A stretch of DNA of 47,011 nucleotides, taken from positions 1 to 47,011 of the forward strand of contig CAZOKZ010000035.1 in NCBI GenBank assembly GCA_964580585.1, read 5' to 3'. Of this stretch, positions 34,166 to 42,127 are shown in pieces. Under the pieces are notes generated by a model that made no database searches, was not told the origin of the DNA, and saw only the letters and a list, made by a program, of their open reading frames with translations. Position 1 is the first letter of the stretch, and the number at the start of each line of letters is the position of its first letter. The translations under genes and the position numbers were made by a program. The DNA comes from CAZOKZ01 sp964580585. GTDB taxonomy: Bacteria; Sumerlaeota; Sumerlaeia; SLMS01; JAHLLQ01.

Positions 34166-36451
34166 ATGTTCCTGCATTCGATCACCAAATGGCTGCACAC
34201 CATGTACCCGATGGGCACGGTGGAAAAGTCGCCGACCGTCGAGCCTGACGGCTCGACCAACGTGCCCGGCGTTTATGTCGCGGGCGATTTAGCCGGCATC
34301 CCGCTGCTTAAATTTTCGCAACATACCGGCGCGCGTGTCGCCAAAGCCATCATCGCAGAACTGAACACAGATCAACCATCCAGCGACGAAACGTTGGATG
34401 TGGCGATTCTCGGCGCAGGCGTTGCCGGTATTTCGGCGGCACTCGAATGCGAGCGCGCGGGATTGAAATACGAAGTGCTCGAAGCCTCAGAAGCCTTCTC
34501 GACTATCGCCAATTTCCCGAAGAAAAAACCGATCTATCTCTACCCCACCGAAATGCAACCCGACGGCGAGCTGAAAGTAACGGGTGATGTAAAAGAATCG
34601 CTGTTGGAAGAATTACAGCAGCAGGCCCGCGATGCGAATCTGAAAATCCGCACCGGCGTACGCGCCACGCACATTGAACGCCGCGGCGGTGTGTTGCACG
34701 TCATGTTACCGGATAGCGATGCCATCAAAGCGCGTCGCGTGATCATTGCAATCGGACGCAGTGGTAATTTCCGCCGAATGAACGTGCCCGGCGAAGACCT
34801 GGACAAGGTCTCGAATCGGCTCTACGATCCTGCGGAATTCACAGGGCAAAATGTGTTGATCGTCGGTGGAGGCGACAGCGCCGCCGAGGCCGCAATTGCG
34901 CTCGCCGACGCAGGCGCCCACGTAACGATGAGTTATCGGGGGACGGAGTTGAATCGTCCCAAACCGGAAAACGTCGATCAGGTGACCGAACGTGTAAACG
35001 CGGGAAAAATCGACCTCTTGCTCAACTCCGTCCCCAGGGAAATCACATCGACGCACGCGACAATCGCCTTGAAAAACAAGGACGAAACGATCGAACTCGA
35101 AAACGACGTGGTGTTTGCGCTGATTGGCCGCGAGGCGCCGTTGGAATTTTTCCGCCGTTCGGGCATTCCCATCCAAGGCGAATGGAATCCCAAACGTTTA
35201 TTGGGATTCGCATCGTTTTTGATTTTTTGCGTCTGGCTGTACTCTTGGAAAGGCGGAGGATTCTTCAGTGAATTTTTCCGCTTGCGCGATTGGTTTCCAT
35301 TCAACATGCCCGGTGTCTTCGAGGGATTCAGTGCAGCGGCAAACGATCCTTCGACGCTGATCGGAACGTTGAAAATTTCCATGAGCGCCCCGTCCTTTTA
35401 TTACACCATTGTATATTCGTTCATCGTTTTGCTTTTTGGCTTAAAACGCATCAAACGCCGTAAAACACCATACGTCAAAGTACAAACGTGGACGTTGATC
35501 GTCATTCAAATATTGCCACTCTTTTTACTGCCGGAAATCATCCTGCCGTATCTCGGCCACAATGGCGCGTTCGATCATGGACTGATGAAAACCATCGCAG
35601 ACAACTTGTTCCCGGCCGTCGATTATGGTCAAGGGCGTGAATATTGGCGTTCGTTTGGATTCATCCTCGCGTGGCCCTTGTTTTTGTACAACTTCTTCAC
35701 TCCGTCCCCGATGGGTTGGTGGCTGGCAATCGGTTGCATCCAAACGTTTGTGCTCATTCCCGGAATGATTTATTTCTTTGGCAAAGGAGCATACTGCGGT
35801 TGGATATGTTCGTGTGGGGCGCTGGCGGAAACGTTGGGAGATTCTCACCGCCAGAAAATGCCGCACGGGCCGTTTTGGTCGAAGCTCAATATGGCCGGGC
35901 AAATTATCCTCTGGCTGGCGTGCGGGCTGATGCTGTTGCGCATCGGCGGTTGGATTTGGCCGGATTCATTCGCGGGTGATGTGTTTAACATCTTGTTCGA
36001 GGGCAAACATTACGCCGCTGACGGATCGCTGGTCAAAAACCCCGCGAATTACAAATGGATCGTCGATGTCTCGCTCTCCGGAATCGTCGGTGTTGGATTT
36101 TATTTCTGGTATTCAGGCCGCGTATGGTGCAGATTCTTTTGTCCGCTTGCCGCATTGATGCACATTTTCGCCAAATTCAGCAAATTCCGCATCATCCCGG
36201 AAAAGAAAAAATGCATCAGTTGCAACGTCTGCACCAGCGTCTGTCACCAAGGCATCGACATCATGAACTTCGCCAACAAAGGCATCCCGATGGAAGACCC
36301 CGAATGCGTGCGTTGTTCGGCGTGTGTACAAATGTGCCCGACAGGCGTTTTGCAATTCGGCACCGTCGATAAAGAAGGCAACGTGGAAAAATACGATTCA
36401 CTGGCGGCCAGCCCCGTATTGATGGCCGAAAAGAAGAGCGCTCCTAAATGA
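34166..36451 (+). CDS. flavoprotein with apparently permuted FAD domain fused to NapH-like polyferredoxin membrane module
   Basis: A 761-residue redox protein. Residues 15-65 have the FAD-binding GD motif (TNVPGVYVAGDLAGIPLLKF) that normally closes thioredoxin-reductase-like enzymes. Next come the FAD GxGxxG (ILGAGVAG, 81-88) and the NAD(P) GGGDSAAEAA (234-243), then VFALIGREAPLEFF where the GD motif would normally follow. No redox CxxC is seen in the flavoprotein part. After about seven membrane helices with NapH-like YCGWICSCG and RVWCRFFCPL, two [4Fe-4S] clusters follow (Cys 683, 686, 689, 693 and 714, 717, 720, 724). It should pass electrons between NAD(P)H and a membrane or soluble partner. 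GGAG precedes the ATG and an in-frame stop lies upstream. It overlaps the HAD gene (ATGA). Confidence 0.85.
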   Translation: MFLHSITKWLHTMYPMGTVEKSPTVEPDGSTNVPGVYVAGDLAGIPLLKFSQHTGARVAKAIIAELNTDQPSSDETLDVAILGAGVAGISAALECERAGLKYEVLEASEAFSTIANFPKKKPIYLYPTEMQPDGELKVTGDVKESLLEELQQQARDANLKIRTGVRATHIERRGGVLHVMLPDSDAIKARRVIIAIGRSGNFRRMNVPGEDLDKVSNRLYDPAEFTGQNVLIVGGGDSAAEAAIALADAGAHVTMSYRGTELNRPKPENVDQVTERVNAGKIDLLLNSVPREITSTHATIALKNKDETIELENDVVFALIGREAPLEFFRRSGIPIQGEWNPKRLLGFASFLIFCVWLYSWKGGGFFSEFFRLRDWFPFNMPGVFEGFSAAANDPSTLIGTLKISMSAPSFYYTIVYSFIVLLFGLKRIKRRKTPYVKVQTWTLIVIQILPLFLLPEIILPYLGHNGAFDHGLMKTIADNLFPAVDYGQGREYWRSFGFILAWPLFLYNFFTPSPMGWWLAIGCIQTFVLIPGMIYFFGKGAYCGWICSCGALAETLGDSHRQKMPHGPFWSKLNMAGQIILWLACGLMLLRIGGWIWPDSFAGDVFNILFEGKHYAADGSLVKNPANYKWIVDVSLSGIVGVGFYFWYSGRVWCRFFCPLAALMHIFAKFSKFRIIPEKKKCISCNVCTSVCHQGIDIMNFANKGIPMEDPECVRCSACVQMCPTGVLQFGTVDKEGNVEKYDSLAASPVLMAEKKSAPK

Positions 36452-37089
36452 CACCCAGTTGGATTCTTTGCGACCTCGGCAACACGCTCGTAAATTTCGA
36501 TCACCGCACGGCGGCACGTCGGTTCGTTACGTTTCTTGTAACGCATCCGTTGCGCTTACGTGGTAAAATCCCCACCCAGGAAGCTTTCTTCAACTTCCTT
36601 TACGCGGGAACGGGAAACGGAGTATCGCGCAACACCTTGATGGATCGAGGGGCGGTGGACTTGCAATGGCTGGCCGAGGAAATTGGCCGTGAACTACACA
36701 TCAAAATCAGCGAAGACGAACTCCGTCCCTTCTGGTGCGAAATTTTCACGACGATCAACCAGGACGTCGCCGACGCGATGCGCCGTGCGCGTGCAAAGGG
36801 GCCTCGCGTGGCGATTTGCTCCAGCACCAATGCCCCACACTGGAAATATATTCTCGGCAATTATCCTGAGTTGAACGACGTTTACGATTCCACGTTTTTG
36901 TCGTTCGAAATGGGAATTTCCAAGAAAGACGCGACGTTTTTCCCAGCGATTATCGACCGCGCCAACACACCGGGGACGGAGTTCCTGCTGCTGGATGACT
37001 TGGAGGAAAACATCGTCGCCGCGCGCGAATGTGGCATGGAAGCGGTTTTATACAATGGGCAATTGCCGGAACACCAGATATGGTCGTAA
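36448..37089 (+). CDS. HAD-superfamily hydrolase
   Basis: A 213-residue phosphatase-like protein. Motif I is ILCDLGNTLV, with nucleophile Asp 9 but Gly 11 in place of the usual second Asp; motif II is ICSSTN, the motif III Lys lies in ISKKD, and motif IV is LLLDDLEENI. The D-x-G form of motif I occurs in YihX-like and some haloacid dehalogenase members, where the Gly alters leaving-group chemistry. It begins in the stop of the flavoprotein gene (ATGA). The substrate is unknown; the coupling hints at a role in the same process but does not prove it. Confidence 0.8.
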   Translation: MTPSWILCDLGNTLVNFDHRTAARRFVTFLVTHPLRLRGKIPTQEAFFNFLYAGTGNGVSRNTLMDRGAVDLQWLAEEIGRELHIKISEDELRPFWCEIFTTINQDVADAMRRARAKGPRVAICSSTNAPHWKYILGNYPELNDVYDSTFLSFEMGISKKDATFFPAIIDRANTPGTEFLLLDDLEENIVAARECGMEAVLYNGQLPEHQIWS

Positions 37090-37095
37090 CTTCAA

Positions 37096-38709
37096 TTAAT
37101 ATTCTTCAACGTCATCGTCTTCGTCGTCATCGTCCGAGCTATGGTAATCGATGTCGTCGTCAACGTGAGCAACCTGGGCACCAGGCACACGCTCATAGTG
37201 CACCAATGCGGTTTCACCCACTTCGTATGGTTCACTCAGCACAATAAATTCATCGGGATTCGCCAGAATAGCGTCGCGGACTCGCGATTCCAGCCCATTG
37301 TAGTAAATCATCCAAAAGCCACCACCATCCGGTGTGGATTCCCGAATCCAATGCAAGATGGTGTTTTCTTTTTTGACGCCTTTGGGTTTCTCGATCGGCA
37401 TTTCGCTCATGCCCTGATAGTAGATCATCGACCGTGTGCGGGCTCGAGTGCGCGATGTCATCACCGGTTCGTTCACTTGGCGTTCGTCCCGTAATCGATA
37501 CGCGATTTCCCGCAACCCGCATCCGGGATAAAGCACATAGGCACCCAGCACGATCAGTTCAGCCACAACGATAACCGTAGCATACCCAATGGCGATTCGA
37601 TTCTTTCCAATCGCTTGCAATTGATGCACAACGCCAACCATCAGAATCGGCAATAATGGCCCAATGGTGATATAATACCGTCCCACACCGGTCAGGTTGG
37701 AACTGGCGTTCAGTTGCGCCAACGTCATCGCCAAAATCGGCAACAAACACCAGTAACCCATCAGCCCCAAATACCGTAGCGGATGCGCTTCCGAAATCTC
37801 GGTTCCCGTGGTTGCTTTTTCGTTGTTGAATTGATGGCGAAGGGATTTCCAAAACCGCACGAGCAGGAAAATAATCCCTGCCGCAATGATAAGGCGCACT
37901 AGATCTTCGAAAGAATCGGAATCCGCCCATCCCGATTCCCCCAACACCAGATCCCCCGCCGAGCGGAAGGCTCCCCACAAGTGAAATTCACCCCACTCGA
38001 AACCGGATTTGCCCACTTTGTGTTGAACGCGCGACCACCAGATAATCACCGGCAACCATGCAGCGATCGGTGCCAGCGAAGCGCCTATTGCCCATTTGAT
38101 TTTGCCCGCGAAACGTCCACGGTGACGGAGCAAGTAGAGAATAACGGTCGCCGGAATGAAAAGGTAGAGCAAATGCGAAAGAAGTCCGAACAATCCGGCC
38201 AACCCGTAGCTGATCGCGTATTTGCGCTCGCCCGAATCCAGGTACCGAAACAACGCAAAGGCCGCCCAAGCCGCCGATAAATACAGCCAGCTATACATGC
38301 GCGCGTTCGACCCAAGGTCGAAGACATACTGATTGGCTCCGGCAAGCGCCAGAACAAGCAACCCCTGGCGCTCGCCGAATAAATACGCTCCCAAACGCCA
38401 CACAACGGCAATTCCCGCGAGGGCGAAAAACGCAGAAGGCAACCGAAGCGCAAATTCACCATTTCCGAACAAATCCGTCCAGAACCGCAGGAACACGAAA
38501 TAACCGGGCACATGGTTGCGGTGCAGGCGCTCCTTGATCAGTTCCCAATAATCGTAATCCATCACCCGCAAGGTGATGAATTCATCGTTCCAAAGGGAAT
38601 GACGATTCAAGAAGACGATATAAAAGATGGCGATCAGTGTGAGTAAAATACCGCCCCAAAGACGGTAAGGTTTGCTGGCGCCCGATTGTATTGATTGCTT
38701 GTCACTCAT
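37096..38709 (-). CDS. GT39-like (GT-C fold) membrane glycosyltransferase with acidic tail
   Basis: A 537-residue integral membrane protein with about 10-12 helices. LNRHSLWNDEFITL has the Asp-Glu pair (42-43) of the first periplasmic loop that is catalytic in ArnT/PMT enzymes. GSNARMYSWLYLSAAWA fits the rest of the family. Such enzymes use lipid-linked sugars to modify lipid A, glycans or proteins on the outer face of the inner membrane. After the last helix a soluble portion ends in a very acidic tail (HSSDDDDEDDDVEEY), unusual in this family. It converges with the HAD gene with only six bases between the stops. The start ATG is followed by a short basic segment and the first helix. Confidence 0.8.
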   Translation of the reverse strand: MSDKQSIQSGASKPYRLWGGILLTLIAIFYIVFLNRHSLWNDEFITLRVMDYDYWELIKERLHRNHVPGYFVFLRFWTDLFGNGEFALRLPSAFFALAGIAVVWRLGAYLFGERQGLLVLALAGANQYVFDLGSNARMYSWLYLSAAWAAFALFRYLDSGERKYAISYGLAGLFGLLSHLLYLFIPATVILYLLRHRGRFAGKIKWAIGASLAPIAAWLPVIIWWSRVQHKVGKSGFEWGEFHLWGAFRSAGDLVLGESGWADSDSFEDLVRLIIAAGIIFLLVRFWKSLRHQFNNEKATTGTEISEAHPLRYLGLMGYWCLLPILAMTLAQLNASSNLTGVGRYYITIGPLLPILMVGVVHQLQAIGKNRIAIGYATVIVVAELIVLGAYVLYPGCGLREIAYRLRDERQVNEPVMTSRTRARTRSMIYYQGMSEMPIEKPKGVKKENTILHWIRESTPDGGGFWMIYYNGLESRVRDAILANPDEFIVLSEPYEVGETALVHYERVPGAQVAHVDDDIDYHSSDDDDEDDDVEEY

Positions 38710-38846
38710 TCGATTTTATCGTACAAAACTCCATTTTCTATGAAACGCGTCAAACATTGAGGAGACAGGTTTACCGGCGCAATGTCAGTCTTGCCGCCGA
38801 AACATCAGTCTGCTAAATCGATTCAGTTTCATCAAAGTCGGTCATC

Positions 38847-39107
38847 TTGATCGACAAGCAACAAGAATTCCAGAACAATTGGAGCCGTTTGATCGTGACC
38901 TGTTCGCCTTCTCTAAACGGAGAAATATCTCTCGAAACCGGCTCGGGCAGGCGCATCGGAAAAATTCGCCCCGACCGCGAAGCGACCTTGCCCGAACACG
39001 AAGGCTCACCCGAAGATATTGCCCGCACGACCTGGTTCCTCTTTGAAAGTCCCAACATCACGGGCGCCTTCCTTCCCGTCGATGGCGGATATCGGTTCGG
39101 GATTTAA
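38847..39107 (+). pseudogene. remnant of a short-chain dehydrogenase (C terminus only)
   Basis: The last 32 residues of this frame, PEDIARTTWFLFESPNITGAFLPVDGGYRF, are a typical end of a short-chain dehydrogenase/reductase (P-x-D-I-A, then I-TG and VDGG). The cofactor-binding glycine loop and the YxxxK active site, which should precede it, are missing, and the upstream 50 residues do not match. It is a decayed fragment between two gene blocks. A small functional protein is unlikely. Confidence 0.55.
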
Positions 39108-39174
39108 ACGATGAATACGATAATAAAGACAAATGACGACCCGGCATCCTTCGCTTTCGCAGACTTGCTTTATT

Positions 39175-39220
39175 TTTCTATTCTTCGCGAATCGTTGCAA
39201 CTCAGCGCCTTTGCGTGAAT
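39175..39220. repeat. partial repeat GCGCCTTTGCGTGAATTCTTC
   Basis: TTCTTCGCGAATCGTTGCAA followed by CTCAGCGCCTTTGCGTGAAT, a diverged copy of the right end of the composite elements, directly before thiL. Confidence 0.6.
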
Positions 39221-39238
39221 TCTTCTTCAGGACTTCCC

Positions 39239-40234
39239 ATGGATACATTGCACGAACTCGGCGAGGACGGTTTCCTGGAACTCTTCCGCCCGATTTTCCA
39301 ACGCCACACTCGCGATTTGATACTTGGAACCGGCGACGATGTCGCTGTAACCCCGCCAGAAGCCCCCAATCAACGGCTTGTCTGGACAATCGACTCGATG
39401 ATCGAGGGCACACATTTTCGTTTCTGGCCGAATCTCGAAGACGCCGCCTGGCTTGGGCATAAGCTCGCCGCGTGCAATCTGAGCGATCTCGCCAGCAAAG
39501 GCGCCTGCCCCACCTACGCACTGCTCTCGCTCGGTGTGCCGGGCAACGCCTCGGTAAATCAACTGCGCTCGTTTTACGCGGGTCTCGACGCGCAGCTCAG
39601 CGAACACGGCGCCGCGCTGATTGGCGGAGACACCGTACGCGCGCCGCAATGGAGCCTGACACTGACGCTGGTCGGCACCCTGGAGGACACGCTGCCCGTC
39701 GCTGCGCGCGATCGAGCCACCCCCGGACAAAATCTCTACGTTACCGGCTGGCCGGGAGAATCGAGCGCTGGATTTCGGCTGTTGGAATCCGGTGAAAATA
39801 CAAGCCACCCACTTGTCGAGGCGCATATTCGCCCCGAACCGCGCGTCGCCGAAGGCCAAACTCTCGTGCGTGCGTTCCAGGATCTCGCAATGATCGATAT
39901 CAGCGACGGAGTGACCCGGGACGCCCGCCGATTAGTCGAAGAAAGCAACGTGCGCATCGTTTTGGACGAAACCGGATTCCCGCTGTCCCCTCGGTTGGTC
40001 GAAGAATGCGCGGCGCGCGGTTGGAATGCCTCCGAATTATTCCTGCACGGAGGCGAGGATTACGAGCTTCTATTCGCCACGGCTGCCGATCTTGAAACCG
40101 TAACGCGCGCGCTCGCAAACACACCGGTCGCGTGCATCGGGCACGTCGAATCCGGAACCGGGCTTGCCATTCGTCGGCAAAATGGCGAAGAGATGGACCT
40201 GACCCCGAAAGGATTCGAGCACTTCGACTCATGA
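39239..40234 (+). CDS. thiL: thiamine-monophosphate kinase
   Basis: Last step of thiamine diphosphate synthesis: ATP plus thiamine monophosphate gives thiamine diphosphate. The 331-residue length is normal. Motifs: LGTGDDVAV (Asp 33, 34), TIDSMIEGTHF (Asp 52), AACNLSDLASKGA, LIGGDTVRAPQ, DISDGVTRDA and LHGGEDYELLF. The ATG at 39239 is preceded by AGGA and gives the standard N terminus MDTLHELGEDGFL; eight codons upstream are in the repeat. No other thiamine gene is nearby. Its stop overlaps the start of the LarC2-like gene (ATGA). Confidence 0.95.
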   Translation: MDTLHELGEDGFLELFRPIFQRHTRDLILGTGDDVAVTPPEAPNQRLVWTIDSMIEGTHFRFWPNLEDAAWLGHKLAACNLSDLASKGACPTYALLSLGVPGNASVNQLRSFYAGLDAQLSEHGAALIGGDTVRAPQWSLTLTLVGTLEDTLPVAARDRATPGQNLYVTGWPGESSAGFRLLESGENTSHPLVEAHIRPEPRVAEGQTLVRAFQDLAMIDISDGVTRDARRLVEESNVRIVLDETGFPLSPRLVEECAARGWNASELFLHGGEDYELLFATAADLETVTRALANTPVACIGHVESGTGLAIRRQNGEEMDLTPKGFEHFDS

Positions 40235-40722
40235 ACACTCCCCCGCCGATTTCCAATCTTCCCGACGATGTGGACACCATCGATCTGGAGCTGATTCAAG
40301 CCGATATCGATGACGACACACCCGAGGTGCTCGGCGCCGTGCTCGATTCAGCCCTCGCGGCAGGAGCGCTCGATGCCGTGTGCGTGCCGCTCGTGATGAA
40401 AAAAAGCCGCCCGGGGGTAAGACTGGAAATCCTCGTTCATCCCGAAAACACAGAGCGTCTGGCCGCGTTGATATTACGCGAAACGACTTCGCTTGGCCTG
40501 CGACGACTGCCCGTAAAACGCCACGGTCTGGCCCGACGCGTCGAAGAAATCATCTGGAACAACCATGTTATTCGTGTGAAATTGGGACTGTGGAACGGGC
40601 GGCCGATCAAAGCCAAACCAGAGTTCGAGGACTGCCGCGCCGCTGCTGCGGCGGAAAACCGCGCCTTGCGGGATGTCCTCGATTGGGCGCGTCAGGAAGC
40701 CGCTCGTTTTTTGGAACAATAA
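40231..40722 (+). CDS. stand-alone LarC C-terminal-domain (LarC2/DUF111) protein
   Basis: A 163-residue protein matching only the C-terminal part of LarC, the CTP-dependent nickel-insertion cyclometallase for the NPN cofactor of lactate racemase. The pattern is QADIDDDTPEVLGAVLDSAL-AAGALDAV, the MKKSRPG loop (56-62), RETTSLGLRRL, and VKLGLWNGRPIKAKPEFEDC near the end. The N-terminal LarC1 part is absent, and no larA, larB or larE is in the window. Known larC in Lactobacillus splits LarC1 and LarC2 by a programmed frameshift, so LarC2 can be an independent unit. It is coupled to thiL by ATGA. Function without LarC1 is unknown. Confidence 0.8.
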   Translation: MNTPPPISNLPDDVDTIDLELIQADIDDDTPEVLGAVLDSALAAGALDAVCVPLVMKKSRPGVRLEILVHPENTERLAALILRETTSLGLRRLPVKRHGLARRVEEIIWNNHVIRVKLGLWNGRPIKAKPEFEDCRAAAAAENRALRDVLDWARQEAARFLEQ

Positions 40723-40728
40723 CGTAAA

Positions 40729-40762
40729 AAGGTGCCCGCCCACCGGGCGGGAAACCGGTGGG
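40729..40762 (-). terminator. terminator-like hairpin below the Spy-like gene
   Basis: Two mutually exclusive stems: CCCGCCC (40735-40741) with GGGCGGG (40745-40751), or CCCACCGG (40739-40746) with CCGGTGGG (40755-40762). On the minus strand CACC and TTTTT follow, so it best serves the Spy-like gene; on plus it may also stop LarC2. Confidence 0.55.
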
Positions 40763-40813
40763 CGAACGGGTTTGGGAGAGTGCACCGCTAAGTGCGGGCA
40801 TTGGGGGTGTAGA

Positions 40814-41767
40814 TTATTCTTCAGGCAGAGGGGGCAGTTCATCCGGGCCGCCAGGACCACGAGGACGCGGGCCATCTCCCCATCCTCGTTGCTCGTCTCC
40901 GCCCGGCCCACCAGGACCGCCTGGACCAAAGTCGCCACCGGGTCCACCGGGGCAAAAATCGCCGTCCGGACCATGACCACCGCGACGACCGCGCGGAGGC
41001 GGAGGCATATCGCCACCGTTCTCTTCGGCATACTGAATGCGCTCGCGCACTTTTTCCTGCATCCGCTCGGGCAGATCGGCGATCTTTTCGTCAATTTGCG
41101 CCCAATCGTCATCGCTCAAGCTACCGTCTTCGAGCAGATCTTTGACGAAACCCCGGAACTCGTGAATTTTGCCGCGCATTTCGTTCGCGATTTCACGTCC
41201 ACGCGTGCGGCGATAATCGTGCAGTGTTTCTTCCTGATCTTCGGTCAGGACATTTTTCACCACCACGCGATGACCGAGGAAATTCTTCATCGCCACATTT
41301 TGCGCTTCGGTCGCTGCGTCGATCGCCGCGTTCACCGCGTCCGCGTCGGGTGAATCGGCATCCATCACTTCACGCAGGGTCTCGTACGCATCCTTCACGT
41401 CGCCCTTGGTCGCTTCGAAGGTTTCCTTCGAGACTTGATAGCTTTCTTCAAGTAAATCGATCTGGCTTTCGGTCAAGCCCAACTCGGCAACCAATTCTTC
41501 GTCATCCCAGAACCGGATCATTTTATCGAGTTGTTGAATCGGTGCTCCATCGGCAAACAATTGATGTCCTGGGAACGGAGGCATGTCGGGGCCGTGCGGT
41601 CCGCGTTCGCCGCCCCCACGATGTCCACGTCCACCTTTATCTGCCCAGGCGACCCGGTCCTGATCGCCTTGTGATTTGTCAATCGCCGGGCGAGCTGCGA
41701 AAGAAATCGCTGTTGTGACTGAAAGTGCAGTGGCTATCGCCAGAATGGATGTCGTGATGCGCTTCAT
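40814..41767 (-). CDS. Spy/CpxP-like periplasmic protein with Gly-Pro-rich tail
   Basis: A 317-residue exported protein. A signal peptide (MKRITTSILAIATALSVTTAISFAA) is followed by a His/Gly-rich linker and a helical core with two LTxxQ-like motifs (LGLTESQIDLLEES and VLTEDQEETL), as in Spy, CpxP and metal-resistance relatives (ZraP/CnrX type). They act as periplasmic chaperones or metal sensors. The last 60 residues are Gly-Pro-rich (GPGGPGGPGGDEQ), collagen-like and probably disordered. The ATG has AGGAG eight bases upstream; an extension to 41851 is not signal-like. Downstream of it is a hairpin terminator. Confidence 0.72.
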   Translation of the reverse strand: MKRITTSILAIATALSVTTAISFAARPAIDKSQGDQDRVAWADKGGRGHRGGGERGPHGPDMPPFPGHQLFADGAPIQQLDKMIRFWDDEELVAELGLTESQIDLLEESYQVSKETFEATKGDVKDAYETLREVMDADSPDADAVNAAIDAATEAQNVAMKNFLGHRVVVKNVLTEDQEETLHDYRRTRGREIANEMRGKIHEFRGFVKDLLEDGSLSDDDWAQIDEKIADLPERMQEKVRERIQYAEENGGDMPPPPRGRRGGHGPDGDFCPGGPGGDFGPGGPGGPGGDEQRGWGDGPRPRGPGGPDELPPLPEE

Positions 41768-42127
41768 GGTATCTTCTCCTGCTGAAATTCGCCGTCGTTT
41801 GGTCCCGGCTGTTGGAGAAAAGTAAAGAGAAGATAGTGCCCAAGTGCGCAATCAAGGCTAACGTGTTATTTATCAACAATGTACAAAAATTCACTCACCC
41901 ACTTGGCCTAAAAGACCGTACCAAAGGGTACGGTTGGAACGTACGCCTCGGCCAAGACGTACAAAAAAGGATAAAGGATGAACGTTTGGAATAAGAACAG
42001 CTCGTCACGACCAGAGCAACAGACCGTATTCAAAACCGCCAGGCTAGGGCGCGTCGTGCCTGGCTTGCCCGAAGCTTGTAGGCAGAGGCGAATAGCGAGA
42101 CTTGGATCTTAGAAATCTCTTATCGCC
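41768..42127. other. 360-bp non-coding stretch between the Spy-like and NtrC-type genes
   Basis: It holds the promoter side of the Spy-like gene and the end of the NtrC-type gene. Inverted repeats: CTTGGCC (41902-41908) with GGCCAAG (41950-41956) enclosing a smaller hairpin, and GCCAGGC (42038-42044) with GCCTGGC (42058-42064). No gene and no clear promoter seen. Confidence 0.5.
41910..41933 (-). terminator. terminator of the NtrC-type regulator gene
   Basis: On the minus strand CCGTACC pairs with GGTACGG across a four-base loop (41916-41933), followed by TCTTTT (41910-41915). Confidence 0.55.

Larger units (their letters stand above)
2133..36981. repeat. dispersed 10-mer CTCCGTCCCC / GGGGACGGAG
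   Basis: Exact copies start at 2133, 2582, 2828(-), 3047, 6014(-), 13840, 18785, 20219, 26257, 26322, 34939(-), 35026, 35700 and 36972(-). The 9-base core without the outer base recurs at 26240(-) and 36721. A minus in brackets means the top strand reads GGGGACGGAG. Copies lie in genes in different reading frames and between genes, and are clustered (2.1-3.1, 26.2-26.3 and 34.9-37.0 kb). No longer common flank is seen. Confidence 0.85.

Noticed and set aside
33979..34248. Open frame running through the N gap
   Set aside because: It reads across unknown bases and shadows the true flavoprotein frame.
2133..36981. The 10-mer as a by-product of a common S-V-P or G-T-E peptide
   Set aside because: Copies also read T-P-S-P, L-R-P and P-G-D-G, and several are intergenic.
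37096..37160. Tandem repeat in the tcgtcatcg-rich DNA
   Set aside because: It is the coding sequence of the acidic tail of the GT39-like protein, not an independent repeat.
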